A DNA stretch of 64,000 nucleotides from Micromonospora lutea (GTDB lineage: Bacteria; Actinomycetota; Actinomycetes; Mycobacteriales; Micromonosporaceae): positions 62,001-126,000 of the forward strand of contig NZ_BOPB01000013.1 in the NCBI RefSeq assembly GCF_016863535.1. Reading direction: 5' to 3'. The notes under the pieces were generated by a model. That model did no database searches and was not told where the DNA came from. It worked only from the letters and a program-made list of their open reading frames with translations. This document shows positions 1 through 12,600 of the stretch, one piece after another. The position numbers and the translations under genes are program-made. Each line of letters starts with the position of its first letter. Within the stretch, counting starts at the first letter, position 1.

Positions 1-430
1 GTTACCCACAGGCTGTGGAGAAACCCTGGGGACAACGTTGTGGACCGCTGTGGACGCCTGGGGAAAACCATGGCCGTTGTCCACCGGCTGCCGGCCACCT
101 GTGGGAAAGCTGTTGAAGGTTCTGGGGATGACGGCGGACGAGACACCGTCGACGATCCACAGGTCTGGGGAGAAAGTCGGTGGATAACCGGTGGACAACC
201 GGTGGACGACGGTGGACAACTGTGTGGGCGGGCACCGCCTGTGGACCGGCAAGCCGGTTTTACCCCCGCTCATCCACAGCAAAACCACCTGTAGATAACC
301 TGTCTGACCTGCCCATACTTGAGTTCTCCACAGTTTGCACAGGTGCGATGAAGATGATGAGTTATCTCTTCTGAAAGAACAAAAACCAATCATCACCGTT
401 GGACTTCCTGTGGATCGGTCGACAGCTGCC
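1..430. other. oriC: oriC, right-hand part (replication origin, DnaA-box cluster)
   Basis: Non-coding stretch dense in DnaA-box-like 9-mers. In one orientation: 2-10 TTACCCACA, 77-85 TTGTCCACC, 153-161 CGATCCACA, 270-278 TCATCCACA and 324-332 TTCTCCACA. In the other: 14-22, 179-187, 190-198, 211-219 and 290-298. The actinobacterial consensus is TTGTCCACA or TTATCCACA, so most boxes here are one to two mismatches off. The box-rich part ends about 330, and 345-397 is A+T-rich for this genome (contains GATGATGAGTTATC and AACAAAAACCAATCATC), a candidate unwinding element. dnaN follows at 590; dnaA presumably lies just left of the window. The left boundary is cut by the window edge. The stretch 431-589 upstream of dnaN shows no gene. 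Confidence 0.9.
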
Positions 431-589
431 GGGACAGACCCGTCAGCAGCGACGCGATCCACGGGGTCGGGCACACAGCCGATACGCTCGCGCCCTAAGG
501 TTCGAGGGGCACCCCCACGCCAGGCTGGTCGGTGGGCAGCGTCCGGCATGAGAGAGTTTGACGACGTCGACGTCGACGCGGAGGCATTG

Positions 590-1723
590 ATGAAGTTCCG
601 AGTGGAGCGCGACGCGCTCGCCGAGGCCGTGGCCTGGACTGCGAAGAGCCTGCCCAACCGGCCGTCCGTACCGGTGCTGGCCGGGGTGCTGCTGCGCGTC
701 ACCGACGGCAGCCTGCAGGTGTCCGGCTTCGACTACGAAGTCAGCAGTCAGGTCACCGTGGAGGTGCAGGGCGACGCCGACGGCGCCGCGCTGGTCTCCG
801 GGCGGCTGCTCGCCGAGATCACCAAGGCACTGCCCGCCAAGCCCGTCGACATCGCCGCGGTTGGGGCGCATCTCGAACTGGTCTGTGGCAGCGCCCGGTT
901 CACCCTGCCCACCATGCCGGTGGAGGACTACCCCACCCTGCCCGAGATGCCGGCCAGCGCCGGCACGATCGACGCGGCCGCGTTCGCCGCCGCGGTGGCA
1001 CAGGTGGCGGTCGCCGCCAGCCGGGACGAGACGCTGCCGATGATGACCGGCGTACGCGTCGAACTCTCCGGTGGCAACCTGGCCATGCTCGCCACCGACC
1101 GGTACCGGCTGGCCCTGCGCGAGATGGAGTGGAACCCGGACGACCCGGAGATCAGCCTCAACGCGCTGGTTCCCGCCCGGACGCTCAACGACACCGCCAA
1201 GACCCTCGGTCCCCTCGGCGGCCAGGTTGTCCTGGCCCTGTCACAGGGCGCTGCGGGCGAGGGCATGATCGGCTTCTCCGGTGGCACCCGGCGCACCACC
1301 AGTCGCCTGCTCGACGGTGCCAACTACCCGCCGGTCCGATCGCTCTTCCCGGCCAGCCACAACGCCGAGGCCCGGGTGCCGGTCAGTACCCTCATCGAGG
1401 TGGTCAAGCGGGTCGCTCTGGTCGCCGAGCGCGCCACCCCCGTGCTGCTCAGCTTCAGCGCCGACGGGCTGGTGGTGGAGGCCGGTGGCACCGAGGAGGC
1501 CCGGGCCAGCGAGGCCATGGAGGCCACCTTCACCGGCGAGCCGTTGACCATCGGATTCAACCCGCAGTACCTCATCGACGGGTTGTCCAACCTCGGCACC
1601 CAGTTCGCCGTACTGCACTTCGTCGACGCCTTCAAGCCGGCGGTGATTTCCCCGGCTGGCGAGGATGGCGAGCTCATTGGTGGGTACCGGTACCTCATCA
1701 TGCCGATCCGCGTGTCCCGCTGA
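590..1723 (+). CDS. dnaN: DNA polymerase III beta subunit (sliding clamp)
   Basis: Encodes the ring-shaped clamp that tethers the replicative polymerase to DNA and recruits clamp-binding repair proteins. The 377-residue product has the usual family length. It starts MKFRVERDALAEAV, the typical actinobacterial clamp N-terminus, and ends with the conserved hydrophobic tail YRYLIMPIRVSR that forms part of the protein-binding cleft. I chose the ATG at 590 because it gives this conserved beginning; the frame is open further upstream (ATG at 548, and back to 335), but that extension does not look like clamp sequence. It sits between oriC and gnd, the standard arrangement, and is probably transcribed from the origin region. 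Confidence 0.96.
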   Translation: MKFRVERDALAEAVAWTAKSLPNRPSVPVLAGVLLRVTDGSLQVSGFDYEVSSQVTVEVQGDADGAALVSGRLLAEITKALPAKPVDIAAVGAHLELVCGSARFTLPTMPVEDYPTLPEMPASAGTIDAAAFAAAVAQVAVAASRDETLPMMTGVRVELSGGNLAMLATDRYRLALREMEWNPDDPEISLNALVPARTLNDTAKTLGPLGGQVVLALSQGAAGEGMIGFSGGTRRTTSRLLDGANYPPVRSLFPASHNAEARVPVSTLIEVVKRVALVAERATPVLLSFSADGLVVEAGGTEEARASEAMEATFTGEPLTIGFNPQYLIDGLSNLGTQFAVLHFVDAFKPAVISPAGEDGELIGGYRYLIMPIRVSR

Positions 1724-1763
1724 CTCGGCAGAGCACAGCCGCACCCACGAAAGGTCACCAGAG

Positions 1764-2636
1764 ATGCAGCTCGGCCTGGTAGGACTCGGCCGGATGGGCG
1801 GCAACATGCGCGAACGGTTGCGCACCGCCGGTCACGAGGTGGTCGGACTGGACCACAACCTGGAGCGCAGCGACGTCGCCAGCATGGCTGAGCTGGCCGA
1901 GAAGCTGGCGGCACCCCGAGCGGTGTGGGTGATGGTGCCCGCCGGCGTCACCGACGCCACCATCGACGAAGTTGCCGACGTACTCTCCGACGGCGATCTC
2001 GTCATCGACGGCGGCAACTCGCGGTTCAGCGAGGACGCCCCTCGGGCGGAGCGGCTGCACGAACGCGGCATCGGCTACGTCGACGTGGGCGTCTCCGGAG
2101 GGGTTTGGGGCCGGGAGAACGGCTACGGCCTGATGGTCGGTGGCGCGCAGGAGCACGTCGACCGGCTCATGCCGATCTTCGAGGCGCTCAAACCCGAAGG
2201 CGACTACGGCTTCGTGCACGCCGGGCCGGTCGGTGCCGGCCACTACGCCAAGATGGTGCACAACGGCATCGAGTACGGCCTGATGCACGCCTACGCCGAG
2301 GGCTACGAGCTGATGGCCGCCTCCGAACTGGTGACCAACGTGCCCGGCGTGATCAAGTCCTGGCGTGAGGGCACCGTGGTCCGCTCCTGGCTGCTGGACC
2401 TGCTCGACCGGGCACTCGACGAGGATCCCGAGTTGACCCAGCTCAGCGACTACACGGAGGACACCGGCGAGGGGCGCTGGACGGTGGACGAGGCGGTCCG
2501 CCTCGCCGTACCGCTCAACGTCATCACCGCCTCGTTGTTCGCTCGGTTCGCCTCCCGGCAGGACGACTCACCGGCGCTCAAGGCCGTCTCCGCACTGCGA
2601 CAGCAGTTCGGCGGGCACGCCGTACGCAAGCCCTGA
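1764..2636 (+). CDS. gnd: 6-phosphogluconate dehydrogenase, decarboxylating (short GntZ/YqeC-like form)
   Basis: Oxidatively decarboxylates 6-phosphogluconate to ribulose 5-phosphate in the cytoplasmic pentose phosphate pathway. The 290-residue product begins with a Rossmann dinucleotide loop ([12 protein letters not shown]), followed by IDGGNSRF and the catalytic-lysine segment [16 protein letters not shown]. Its length matches the short, often NAD-linked subclass rather than the about 470-residue enterobacterial enzyme. It lies 40 bp after dnaN and 16 bp before recF, so it is likely in the same transcript. Insertion of gnd between dnaN and recF is a recurrent actinobacterial gene order. The cofactor preference is not decided by what I can see. 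Confidence 0.93.
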   Translation: MQLGLVGLGRMGGNMRERLRTAGHEVVGLDHNLERSDVASMAELAEKLAAPRAVWVMVPAGVTDATIDEVADVLSDGDLVIDGGNSRFSEDAPRAERLHERGIGYVDVGVSGGVWGRENGYGLMVGGAQEHVDRLMPIFEALKPEGDYGFVHAGPVGAGHYAKMVHNGIEYGLMHAYAEGYELMAASELVTNVPGVIKSWREGTVVRSWLLDLLDRALDEDPELTQLSDYTEDTGEGRWTVDEAVRLAVPLNVITASLFARFASRQDDSPALKAVSALRQQFGGHAVRKP

Positions 2637-2652
2637 CCGGCACCGCGACCCC

Positions 2653-3786
2653 GTGTACGTCCGCCGGCTCGAACTTGTCGACTTCCGCTCCTACGAGCGG
2701 ATCGGCGTCGACCTCGAACCGGGCCCGAACGTCCTGATCGGTGCCAACGGCGTCGGCAAGACCAACCTGGTCGAGGCGCTGGGTTACGTCGCGACACTCG
2801 ACTCCCACCGGGTCGCCACCGACGCCCCGCTGGTGCGGATGGGCGCCACCGCGGCGGTGATCCGCTGCGCGGTGGTGCACGACAACCGCGAACTCCTGGT
2901 GGAACTGGAGATCGTCCCAGGCAAGGCCAACCGGGCGCGCCTCGGCCGCTCCCCGGCCCGCCGGGCCCGAGACGTGCTCGGCGCGCTGCGCCTGGTGCTC
3001 TTCGCTCCGGAGGATCTCGAACTGGTCCGGGGCGACCCGGCCGAGCGTCGTCGTTACCTCGACGATCTGCTGGTGCTGCGCCAACCCCGGTACGCCGGGG
3101 TGCGCGCCGACTACGAGCGGGTGGTCAAGCAACGCAACGCGCTGCTGCGCACCGCGTACCTGGCCCGCAAGACCGGTGGGTCGCGGGGCGGGGACCTGTC
3201 CACCCTCGCCGTCTGGGACACCCACCTGGCCCGGCACGGCGCCGAACTGCTCGCCGGGCGGCTGGAACTGGTCGCCGCCCTGGCTCCGCACGTGACCAAG
3301 GCGTACGACGCGGTGGCCGCCGGCCGGGGCGCGGCGGGAATCGCGTACCGACCTTCGGTGGCCCTGGCCGAACCCACCACCGACCGCGACGCCCTCGCGG
3401 CGGCGCTCACCGCCGCGTTGGAGGAGTCCCGCTCCGCCGAGATCGAACGGGGCACCACCCTGGTCGGCCCGCACCGCGACGAACTCACCCTCACCCTCGG
3501 CCCCCTGCCGGCGAAGGGCTACGCCAGCCACGGCGAATCCTGGTCGTACGCCCTCGCCCTCCGGCTGGCCGGCTACGACCTGCTGCGCAACGACGGCATC
3601 GAACCGGTCCTGGTGCTCGACGACGTCTTCGCCGAACTGGACGTCGGCCGACGGAACCGGCTCGCCGAGTTGGTCGGCGGAGCCAGTCAACTTCTGGTGA
3701 CCTGTGCGGTCGCCGACGACGTGCCGGCCACCCTGCGCGGTGCCCGGTACGAGGTGACCGATGGGGCGGTGCGTCGTGTCGACTGA
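2653..3786 (+). CDS. recF: DNA replication and repair protein RecF
   Basis: SMC-like ATPase that loads RecA on gapped DNA together with RecO and RecR. The 377-residue protein has a Walker A loop GANGVGKT (residues 30-37) directly after the family start [15 protein letters not shown], an internal PHRDEL segment, and a C-terminal Walker B/D-loop region [11 protein letters not shown]. Length is normal. Translation begins at a GTG. It follows gnd by 16 bp and its 3' end overlaps the DciA-like gene, suggesting coupled translation in a dnaN-gnd-recF-dciA operon. Confidence 0.96.
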   Translation: MYVRRLELVDFRSYERIGVDLEPGPNVLIGANGVGKTNLVEALGYVATLDSHRVATDAPLVRMGATAAVIRCAVVHDNRELLVELEIVPGKANRARLGRSPARRARDVLGALRLVLFAPEDLELVRGDPAERRRYLDDLLVLRQPRYAGVRADYERVVKQRNALLRTAYLARKTGGSRGGDLSTLAVWDTHLARHGAELLAGRLELVAALAPHVTKAYDAVAAGRGAAGIAYRPSVALAEPTTDRDALAAALTAALEESRSAEIERGTTLVGPHRDELTLTLGPLPAKGYASHGESWSYALALRLAGYDLLRNDGIEPVLVLDDVFAELDVGRRNRLAELVGGASQLLVTCAVADDVPATLRGARYEVTDGAVRRVD

Positions 3787-4390
3787 GCCATCGCGGCCGG
3801 GCCCGGACGACGCGCCCCCGGAACGGTCGCCGGCCGGCACGCCAGCGGCGGTCTCCGGCGACGACGCGCCGGCGACCCCCGACGGGCCGGGCGTCTCCGG
3901 CCCGCAGTTGGCCCGTGCCGTGCTGGACGCGGCGAAGGCGCGGCGGGAGGCCGCCGGCCGTCCCCGTCGCCCCACCACCGGAGGCGGTGACGGCGAGCGT
4001 CGGTTGCGCGGCTACTCCGGCCCCGGACCGGACCCCCGCGACCCCCAGCCGCTTGGCGCGGTGCTCAACCGGCTGATGAAGGCCCGAGGCTGGCAGCAGC
4101 CGGCCGCCGAGGCCACCGTCTTCGGCGCTTGGGAACGGGTGGTCGGCTCGGAGGTCGCCCAGCACAGCCGACCGGTCAAGCTGGAGAACGGCGAACTGAC
4201 CGTCGAGGCCCGCTCCACCGCCTGGGCGACACAGCTGCGGCTGCTCGCCGGCTCGCTGTTGCAACAGATCGCCCGCGAGGTCGGCCACAACGTGGTCCGC
4301 AAACTGCACATCCACGGCCCGGCCGCCCCGTCGTGGTCACGCGGCCCCCGCCGGGTACGCGGCCGAGGCCCCCGCGACACCTACGGCTGA
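3776..4390 (+). CDS. DciA-like DUF721 protein
   Basis: Member of the DUF721 family that always follows recF in actinobacteria and includes DciA, a loader or operator of the replicative helicase DnaB. The first 75 or so residues are Pro/Ala/Asp-rich and probably disordered. The conserved domain lies from about residue 85 to 185, with the characteristic segments [34 protein letters not shown] (given in pieces: GAWERVVG, then [10 protein letters not shown]) and [12 protein letters not shown]. Two starts are possible: GTG at 3776 (used here) or ATG at 3761, both inside the recF end, so translation is coupled. Functional assignment is by family and position only. Confidence 0.85.
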   Translation: MSTEPSRPGPDDAPPERSPAGTPAAVSGDDAPATPDGPGVSGPQLARAVLDAAKARREAAGRPRRPTTGGGDGERRLRGYSGPGPDPRDPQPLGAVLNRLMKARGWQQPAAEATVFGAWERVVGSEVAQHSRPVKLENGELTVEARSTAWATQLRLLAGSLLQQIAREVGHNVVRKLHIHGPAAPSWSRGPRRVRGRGPRDTYG

Positions 4391-4432
4391 CCGCCGTCGT
4401 GGCTCCCGGTCGGCAGGTGGACGGCCCGCGCC

Positions 4433-5014
4433 CTACGTCTGGGCTGCTCGGCGGGGTGCCGCCGACTCGGCGTAGATGGCGAAGCCGTTGTCGGCGCACC
4501 TCCGGTAGAAGGCGGCCAGCACGCTCAGCTCGGCGCAGGTGAAGTTCCACTGCGGCGCGGCACCGCTGTCGTCGCGCAGCGCGTCCAGCCGGCTGTCCAG
4601 CCACCGGAGCTGCTGCTCGGCCAGGCGGCCGTCGGCCAGCAGCGCACGCAGCACCGTGCCCACCGACTCGAAGGTGACCGCCTCACCATGCGGACGGTGC
4701 GCGGCGACGAACCGTTCGATGCCGCCCGCGATCCAGGCGCACCCGTCCGGGTCGATCACCGGATCCTCGTCCTCGGCCGCGGCGTCTGTGGCGTAGAGCA
4801 CACCATTGAGCCCGAGGATCAGATCCACCACCTCGGTGTACGCGGTGGCCCGGACCGTACCTGTCTTCGCGATCAGCTCGGCGAGCGCGGCTGTCGGCGC
4901 CGAGATCCCCGGCACCTCGACGATATCGCCGAAATCGACGAACTCGGCCGGTGCGACCGGGTCGTAGAAGCGGCCGGTCCGCGGCCACTGGACCGCGACG
5001 TTGTCCAGCCCCAT
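4433..5014 (-). CDS. Hypothetical protein inserted between dciA and gyrB
   Basis: A 193-residue soluble, acidic, alpha-helical-looking protein of no family I recognise. It has no signal peptide, membrane segment or obvious catalytic motif. It starts MGLDNVAVQWPRTGRF and has Cys at 'DGCAW', 'FTCAEL' and 'RRCADN'. The start ATG at 5014 is preceded by a GAGGTG Shine-Dalgarno-like sequence. It is transcribed against the surrounding replication genes, convergent with the DciA-like gene and divergent from gyrB. Its GC content and codon use match its neighbours, so it does not look recently acquired. Likely a lineage-specific conserved protein. Confidence 0.7.
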   Translation of the reverse strand: MGLDNVAVQWPRTGRFYDPVAPAEFVDFGDIVEVPGISAPTAALAELIAKTGTVRATAYTEVVDLILGLNGVLYATDAAAEDEDPVIDPDGCAWIAGGIERFVAAHRPHGEAVTFESVGTVLRALLADGRLAEQQLRWLDSRLDALRDDSGAAPQWNFTCAELSVLAAFYRRCADNGFAIYAESAAPRRAAQT

Positions 5015-7498
<2,484 letters not shown>

Positions 7499-7506
7499 CG
7501 AACCGG

Positions 7507-7542
7507 GCAACCGGGCCGGGGTTCTACTGCCGGCCCGGTTGC
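7507..7542 (+). terminator. Hairpin after gyrB
   Basis: Perfect 13-bp inverted repeat: GCAACCGGGCCGG (7507-7519) and CCGGCCCGGTTGC (7530-7542) with a 10-nt loop, starting 8 bp after the gyrB stop. No U-tract follows, as is common for actinobacterial terminators. It immediately precedes the DnaA-box cluster and separates gyrB from gyrA. Confidence 0.6.
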
Positions 7543-7594
7543 TGGTCCACAGAGTTATCCACAGCTTGGCCGGTATCCACAGCCGTTATCCACA
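7543..7594. promoter_or_regulatory. DnaA-box cluster between gyrB and gyrA
   Basis: Four box-like 9-mers in the same orientation within 52 bp: TGGTCCACA (7543-7551), TTATCCACA (7555-7563, perfect), GTATCCACA (7573-7581, one mismatch) and TTATCCACA (7586-7594, perfect). They end 36 bp before the gyrA start. Two perfect consensus boxes are a better match than anything in the visible part of oriC. Possible roles are DnaA control of gyrA transcription, DnaA titration, or an auxiliary origin element. Confidence 0.75.
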
Positions 7595-7630
7595 GCGCAA
7601 AAGCGACACTCAGTCTGATAAGGGTTAACA

Positions 7631-10600
7631 GTGACCGATTCCCCCGAGTCCACACCCAACGAGCCCGAGGTCCCCGAGGCACCGGCCGCCGTCGTCTCGC
7701 ACGACCGGATCGAGCCCGTCGGGCTCGAGGTGGAGATGCAGCGCTCCTACCTCGACTACGCGATGAGCGTCATCGTCGGGCGGGCGCTGCCGGACGTCCG
7801 GGACGGGCTCAAGCCGGTCCACCGCAAGATCCTCTATGCGATGTTCGACTCCGGCTACCGGCCGGACCGAGGCTACGTCAAGTGCTCCCGGGTCGTCGGC
7901 GACGTGATGGGCCAGTTCCACCCGCACGGCGACTCCGCCATCTACGACGCCCTGGTCCGGATGGCCCAGCCCTGGTCGCTGCGCTACCCCCTGGTCGACG
8001 GCAACGGCAACTTCGGTTCGCCCGGAAATGATCCTGCTGCGGCGATGCGTTACTGCTTGTCCGGAGATGTCCGTATTAGGGCTGCCGGTGGCAGCGTGCG
8101 GATCGGCGACGTGGTGCCGGGCGCGGCGGCGAGCAGCGAGACCGACATCGACCTCAAGGTCCGCGACCGCAGCGGCGACCTGGTCCACGCCTCGAAGTTC
8201 TTCCACTCCGGCGAGCACCCGACGCTGCGGCTGCGCACCCGCGAGGGGTACGAGCTGACCGGTACCCACAACCACCCGGTGCTCTGCCTGGTGGACGTGG
8301 CCGGCGTGCCGACCCTGCTCTGGAAGCTGCTCGCCGAGATCTCCCCCGGTGACCGGGTGGTCCTCCAGCGCACGGTGCCGGACGAGATCGGCTACCCGAC
8401 GCTGGAGCACGTCGAGGCCGCCGTCCTCGCCGGTGCCTTCGTCAGCGAGGGCTGGGTCTCCGAGAGCCGCGCGGGCTTCAACAACACCGATCGCGAGTTC
8501 TTCGTCCGGGTGCTCGCAGCCTACGACCTGGCGGTCGGTGGCCCCCGCTATGTCAGCGAGCGGACGATCACCTCGGGCAGCCGCCTGCACGAGTTGGACA
8601 TCCAAGATCTCGCCGCCCTGCGTGCCAGCGTCCTCGGCGAGATGGTCGGCACGCGTAGCGCCGGCAAGTTCGTGCCGGAGTTTGTCTGGCAGGGACCGGC
8701 CGCGATCAAGCGGGCCTTCCTTCAGGCCCTCTTCGAGGGCTACGGCTCCTCCTCGCTGCTGCCGCGCAACACCATCCAGATTTCGTACTCCACTCGCAGC
8801 GAGCGACTGGCGCGTGAGGTCCAGCAGTTGCTGCTGGAGTTCGGCGTGATCAGCAAGCAGTGCCGTTACGACAACGGCGAGACCAAGGTCGTCGTCACCA
8901 ACCGCCGGGATGCGCGGATCTTCGCCGCCCAGGTCGGCTTCCTCGGCGGCAAGCAGGCCAAGCTGGAGTCGGAGCTGGCGGCGGTGCCGGCGACCAGCAC
9001 CGCGCTCTCCAGCGACCACGTGCCGCTGGTCGGTGACTTCATCCGCGAGCACGGCGCGAGCCGGCGGACCGAGCGGGACTGGCTGCGCCGACACAACGTC
9101 GACCGGGTCGAGCGGTGGGAGCGGGACCGCGACGAGATCGCCGCGCGGATCACCAACGCCGAAGTGCTCGACGTGGTCGAGCCGCTCGTCGACGGGCGCT
9201 TCTACTACGCCGAGGTGGCCGAAATCGCGGACGCCGGTGTGCAGCCGGTCTACAGCATCCGGGTCGACACCGACGACCATTCGTTCGTCTCCGACGGTTT
9301 CGTCAGCCACAACACCGAGTGCAAGCTCGACCCGCTTGCCATGGAGATGCTGCGGGACATCGACGAGGACACCGTCGACCTGCAGGACAACTACGACGGC
9401 CGGGCCAAGGAGCCCACCATCCTGCCGTCGCGGATCCCGAACCTGCTGATCAACGGCTCCGAGGGCATCGCGGTCGGCATGGCCACCAAGATCCCGCCGC
9501 ACAACCTGCGGGAGATCGGCGCGGCGGTGCAGTGGTGCCTGGAGAACCCGGAGGCCGACGAGGCCACCACCCTCGAAGCGCTGCTGGAGATCGTCAAGGG
9601 CCCGGACTTCCCCACCCACGGTCTGATCGTCGGCCAGTCCGGCATCCAGGACGCGTACCGGACCGGTCGTGGCTCGATCCGGATGCGTGCCGTGGTCGAG
9701 GTGGAGGAGGACAAGCGGGGGCGGCCGGCGCTGGTGGTCAGCGAGCTGCCGTACCAGGTCAACCCGGACAACCTGGCCGAGCGGATCGCCGAGCTGATCA
9801 AGGAGGGCAAGCTCGCCGGGATCGCCGACATCCGCGACGAGTCCTCCGGGCGTACCGGTATGCGGATCGTGCTGGTGCTCAAGCGCGACGCGGTCGCGAA
9901 GGTGGTGCTGAACAACCTCTACAAGCACACGCAGCTCCAGGAGACCTTCGGCGCGAACATGCTGGCGCTGGTCGACGGGGTGCCGCGCACGCTGAACCTC
10001 GCGCAGTTCATCCGTTACTACGTCGAGCACCAGATCGAGGTGATTCGACGGCGGACGGCGTTCCGGCTGCGTAAGGCCGAGGAGCGGGCGCACATCCTGC
10101 GTGGTCTGGCGAAGGCGCTGGACGCGCTCGACGAGGTGATCGCCCTGATTCGGCGCTCGCCCACGGTGGAGGACGCCCGGCAGGGCCTGATCCGGCTGCT
10201 GGAGATCGACGAGATCCAGGCCACTGCAATCCTGGACATGCAGCTGCGTCGGCTCGCCGCGCTGGAGCGTCAGCGGATCCTCGACGACCTGGCGAAGCTG
10301 GAGGTGGAGATCGCCGACCTCAAGGACATCCTGGCCAAGCCGGAGCGGCAGCGTCGGATCGTCTCGGAGGAGTTGGGGGAGATCGTCGCCAAGTGGGGAG
10401 ACGAGCGACGCACCAAGATCGTTCCGTTCGACGGTGAGGTCTCGATGGAGGACCTCATCGCGCGGGAGGACGTGGTCGTCACGATCACCCGGACCGGGTA
10501 CGCCAAGCGGACCAAGGTCGATCTCTATCGTTCCCAGCGTCGGGGCGGCAAGGGGGTCAGCGGCGCCACCCTGCGGCAGGACGACATCGTCAGCCACTTC

Positions 10601-11410
10601 TTCGTCTGCTCGACGCACGACTGGATGTTGTTCTTCACGAACAAGGGGCGGGTGTACCGGGCCAAGGCGTACGAGCTTCCGGAGGCCAGTAGGGTGGCCA
10701 AGGGTCAGCACGTGGCCAACCTGCTCGCCTTCCAACCGGATGAGCAGATCGCACAGATCATCGAGATCCCGAATTACCAGGTGGCGCCCTACCTGGTCCT
10801 GGCGACGAAGAACGGCCTGGTGAAGAAGACGCGGCTTGAGGAGTTCGACTCCAACCGATCCGGCGGCATCATCGCGATCAACCTGCGCGATGAGGACGAG
10901 CTGGTCGGTGCTGCGCTCGCCGGCCCCACCGACGACCTGCTGTTGGTCTCGAAGAACGCCCAGGCGATCCGGTTCAACGCCACGGACGAGGCCCTGCGCC
11001 CGATGGGCCGGGCCACCTCCGGGGTGATCGGCATGCGGTTCAGCGAGGAAGACGAGCTGCTGGCCATGGAGGTCGTCCGGGAGGGACTGGACGTTTTGGT
11101 GGCCACGAACGGTGGGTACGCGAAACGTACTCCGATCGAGGAATACCCGGTGCAGGGCCGGGGAGGTAAGGGTGTGCTGACTGCGAAGATCACCGAGCGG
11201 CGCGGTGGTCTGGTCGGCGCTGTGGTCATCGACCCGGACGACGAGCTGTTCGCCATCACCAGCAACGGTGGCGTCATCCGGACTCCGGTGAAGCCTGTAC
11301 GCCGTACGCGTGACCGGAACACAATGGGGGTCAAGCTGATGGACCTTCCGGATGGCGTGACTATCGTGGCGATTGCTCGCAATGCCGACGAGCCTGACGA
11401 ACAGGACTAG
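7631..11410 (+). CDS. gyrA: DNA gyrase subunit A, intein-containing precursor
   Basis: Breaking-rejoining subunit of gyrase. The precursor is 1,259 residues; removal of the 420-residue intein gives an 839-residue GyrA of normal length. The N-extein runs from MTDSPEST to AAAMRY141, where Tyr141 is the catalytic tyrosine; the C-extein resumes with [13 protein letters not shown]. The quinolone-resistance region contains [17 protein letters not shown] with Ser and Asp, the usual drug-sensitive pattern. The C-terminal beta-pinwheel contains the GyrA box sequence [14 protein letters not shown] codon at 7631 starts translation, close to the stretch AAGGGTTAACA. gyrA follows gyrB by 132 bp, with a hairpin and DnaA boxes between. 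Confidence 0.97.
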   Translation: MTDSPESTPNEPEVPEAPAAVVSHDRIEPVGLEVEMQRSYLDYAMSVIVGRALPDVRDGLKPVHRKILYAMFDSGYRPDRGYVKCSRVVGDVMGQFHPHGDSAIYDALVRMAQPWSLRYPLVDGNGNFGSPGNDPAAAMRYCLSGDVRIRAAGGSVRIGDVVPGAAASSETDIDLKVRDRSGDLVHASKFFHSGEHPTLRLRTREGYELTGTHNHPVLCLVDVAGVPTLLWKLLAEISPGDRVVLQRTVPDEIGYPTLEHVEAAVLAGAFVSEGWVSESRAGFNNTDREFFVRVLAAYDLAVGGPRYVSERTITSGSRLHELDIQDLAALRASVLGEMVGTRSAGKFVPEFVWQGPAAIKRAFLQALFEGYGSSSLLPRNTIQISYSTRSERLAREVQQLLLEFGVISKQCRYDNGETKVVVTNRRDARIFAAQVGFLGGKQAKLESELAAVPATSTALSSDHVPLVGDFIREHGASRRTERDWLRRHNVDRVERWERDRDEIAARITNAEVLDVVEPLVDGRFYYAEVAEIADAGVQPVYSIRVDTDDHSFVSDGFVSHNTECKLDPLAMEMLRDIDEDTVDLQDNYDGRAKEPTILPSRIPNLLINGSEGIAVGMATKIPPHNLREIGAAVQWCLENPEADEATTLEALLEIVKGPDFPTHGLIVGQSGIQDAYRTGRGSIRMRAVVEVEEDKRGRPALVVSELPYQVNPDNLAERIAELIKEGKLAGIADIRDESSGRTGMRIVLVLKRDAVAKVVLNNLYKHTQLQETFGANMLALVDGVPRTLNLAQFIRYYVEHQIEVIRRRTAFRLRKAEERAHILRGLAKALDALDEVIALIRRSPTVEDARQGLIRLLEIDEIQATAILDMQLRRLAALERQRILDDLAKLEVEIADLKDILAKPERQRRIVSEELGEIVAKWGDERRTKIVPFDGEVSMEDLIAREDVVVTITRTGYAKRTKVDLYRSQRRGGKGVSGATLRQDDIVSHFFVCSTHDWMLFFTNKGRVYRAKAYELPEASRVAKGQHVANLLAFQPDEQIAQIIEIPNYQVAPYLVLATKNGLVKKTRLEEFDSNRSGGIIAINLRDEDELVGAALAGPTDDLLLVSKNAQAIRFNATDEALRPMGRATSGVIGMRFSEEDELLAMEVVREGLDVLVATNGGYAKRTPIEEYPVQGRGGKGVLTAKITERRGGLVGAVVIDPDDELFAITSNGGVIRTPVKPVRRTRDRNTMGVKLMDLPDGVTIVAIARNADEPDEQD
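8054..9313 (+). mobile_element. GyrA intein with degenerate LAGLIDADG homing endonuclease
   Basis: In-frame intein of 420 residues inserted between catalytic Tyr141 and Thr of GyrA, the same insertion point as the mycobacterial GyrA inteins (established knowledge). Splicing residues are intact: Cys1 (CLSGDVRI), block B with Thr71-x-x-His74 (GTHNHPVLC), C-terminal His419-Asn420 (FVSHN) and Thr as the +1 nucleophile. The central domain is a DOD endonuclease: first motif LAGAFVSEG with Glu132 in the catalytic position. In the second motif, LQALFEGYG, Tyr230 occupies the position normally held by Asp. DNA cleavage is therefore probably lost or reduced to nicking while self-splicing is retained. 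Confidence 0.95.
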
Positions 11411-11414
11411 TTGA

Positions 11415-12326
11415 ATGACGGAGACACAGGCGAAGTCGGGGAACACGGGGACCTCGGCCAACCCGGTCGACGAGGAAGCCGCGCAGAACGGCACGCCAAC
11501 GACCGGTCGCGCGGCGGTAGGCCGGGCCACGGTCCCCGCCGACGCGCCTGCCCCGAAGTTCACCCGGGCTCCCGGTATGGCCCCACCACCCGACAAGCCG
11601 ACAGCCGAGCCGGAGGGCGACGCGGCCGAGGAGAAGGCGACCGAAGGTGGTAGTGCCACGGAGGCCACCACGACCTCCGTCGGCAAGCCGACCCCTCCCC
11701 AGTCGACGGCTCTTCCCGTGGGTAAGCCCTCTGCGGGCACCACGGGTGTCCTGCCGGCGGCCAGCACCGGCACGACCGGAACCCAGCCCCGGGTGACCGG
11801 GGCCGGTCCGAAGCCGGACGCCACCCGGCCGCTCGGACTCGGACGCCCGGCCAACGGTGGTGGATTGCCCCCGGGCGTCAGCCCGGCGGTGGGTGCCGCG
11901 CGGGTCGGTGAGGCGGTACGCGCCGCGCGTACCTCGGTCAGCTCGGCTGCCTCGCGCGGACCGCGCCGGGCCCGGCTGAACCTCAAGCGGATCGACCCGT
12001 GGTCGGTGATGAAGTTCGCCTTCGCGGTGTCGGTGGTGCTGTTCATCGTCATCGTCGTGGCGACCTCGGTGCTGTACCTGGCGTTGGACGCGATGGGTGT
12101 GTTCAGCAGCGTGAACGACAGCCTCGGTGACCTGGTCAACGCCGGTGGTGGACAGGGCACGGAGGGTTTCCAGATCACCGCACGCGGTGTGATCTTCAGT
12201 TCGGCGTTGTTCGGCCTGGTCAACGTCGTGCTGTTCACCGCCCTCGCCACCCTCGGGGCGTTCGTCTACAACGTCTGCGCCGATCTGGTGGGCGGCATCG
12301 AGCTGACCCTCGCCGAGCGCGACTGA
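11415..12326 (+). CDS. DUF3566 transmembrane protein
   Basis: 303-residue protein of the DUF3566 family found next to gyrA across actinobacteria; function unknown. The first about 190 residues are Pro/Thr/Ala/Gly-rich and likely disordered in the cytoplasm. The conserved domain begins near RARLNLKRIDPWSVMKFAF and has two hydrophobic spans, one at FAFAVSVVLFIVIVVATSVLYLAL (described here as about residues 198-220) and a second near the C-terminus around VNVVLFTALATLGAFVYN. It starts 4 bp after gyrA, so co-transcription is likely. A strong hairpin follows. Confidence 0.85.
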   Translation: MTETQAKSGNTGTSANPVDEEAAQNGTPTTGRAAVGRATVPADAPAPKFTRAPGMAPPPDKPTAEPEGDAAEEKATEGGSATEATTTSVGKPTPPQSTALPVGKPSAGTTGVLPAASTGTTGTQPRVTGAGPKPDATRPLGLGRPANGGGLPPGVSPAVGAARVGEAVRAARTSVSSAASRGPRRARLNLKRIDPWSVMKFAFAVSVVLFIVIVVATSVLYLALDAMGVFSSVNDSLGDLVNAGGGQGTEGFQITARGVIFSSALFGLVNVVLFTALATLGAFVYNVCADLVGGIELTLAERD

Positions 12327-12336
12327 CACGATCCGC

Positions 12337-12380
12337 GAAGCCGGTCCACCCCACCCGTCGTGGTGGCGTGGGCCGGCTTC
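12337..12380 (+). terminator. Terminator of the gyrA/DUF3566 unit
   Basis: Long inverted repeat: arm 12337-12355 (GAAGCCGGTCCACCCCACC) and arm 12362-12380 (GGTGGCGTGGGCCGGCTTC). This is a 19-bp stem with two mismatches and a 6-nt loop, 11 bp after the stop. Confidence 0.7.
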
Positions 12381-12600
12381 TCGGTGTTTCCGGGCAGGGG
12401 CAGGCGCGCCGACGCGGGTACGCCACGTTGCCGTGCCTGTGGGTGCCTGAGGTGCCGTTGGCGGGGCTGACGGCAGCCGTCGTAACCCGGTGTGCCGGCG
12501 GCCGATACTCCGGTAGGTTCAGGGGCGACGCGAGGCCGGTGCGCCTGGCCCCGATTTGGGAGCCGCTGGGCGGATGGGTTAACCTTGCTCGTCGCTACGC

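Noticed and set aside
335..589. Upstream in-frame extension of dnaN
   Set aside because: The added residues are not clamp-like and overlap the oriC leader; ATG 590 gives the conserved N-terminus.
7625..12250. Very long open frame antisense to gyrA (over 1,500 codons)
   Set aside because: Shadow of a high-GC coding strand: biased composition, no domains, and gyrA on the other strand is certain.
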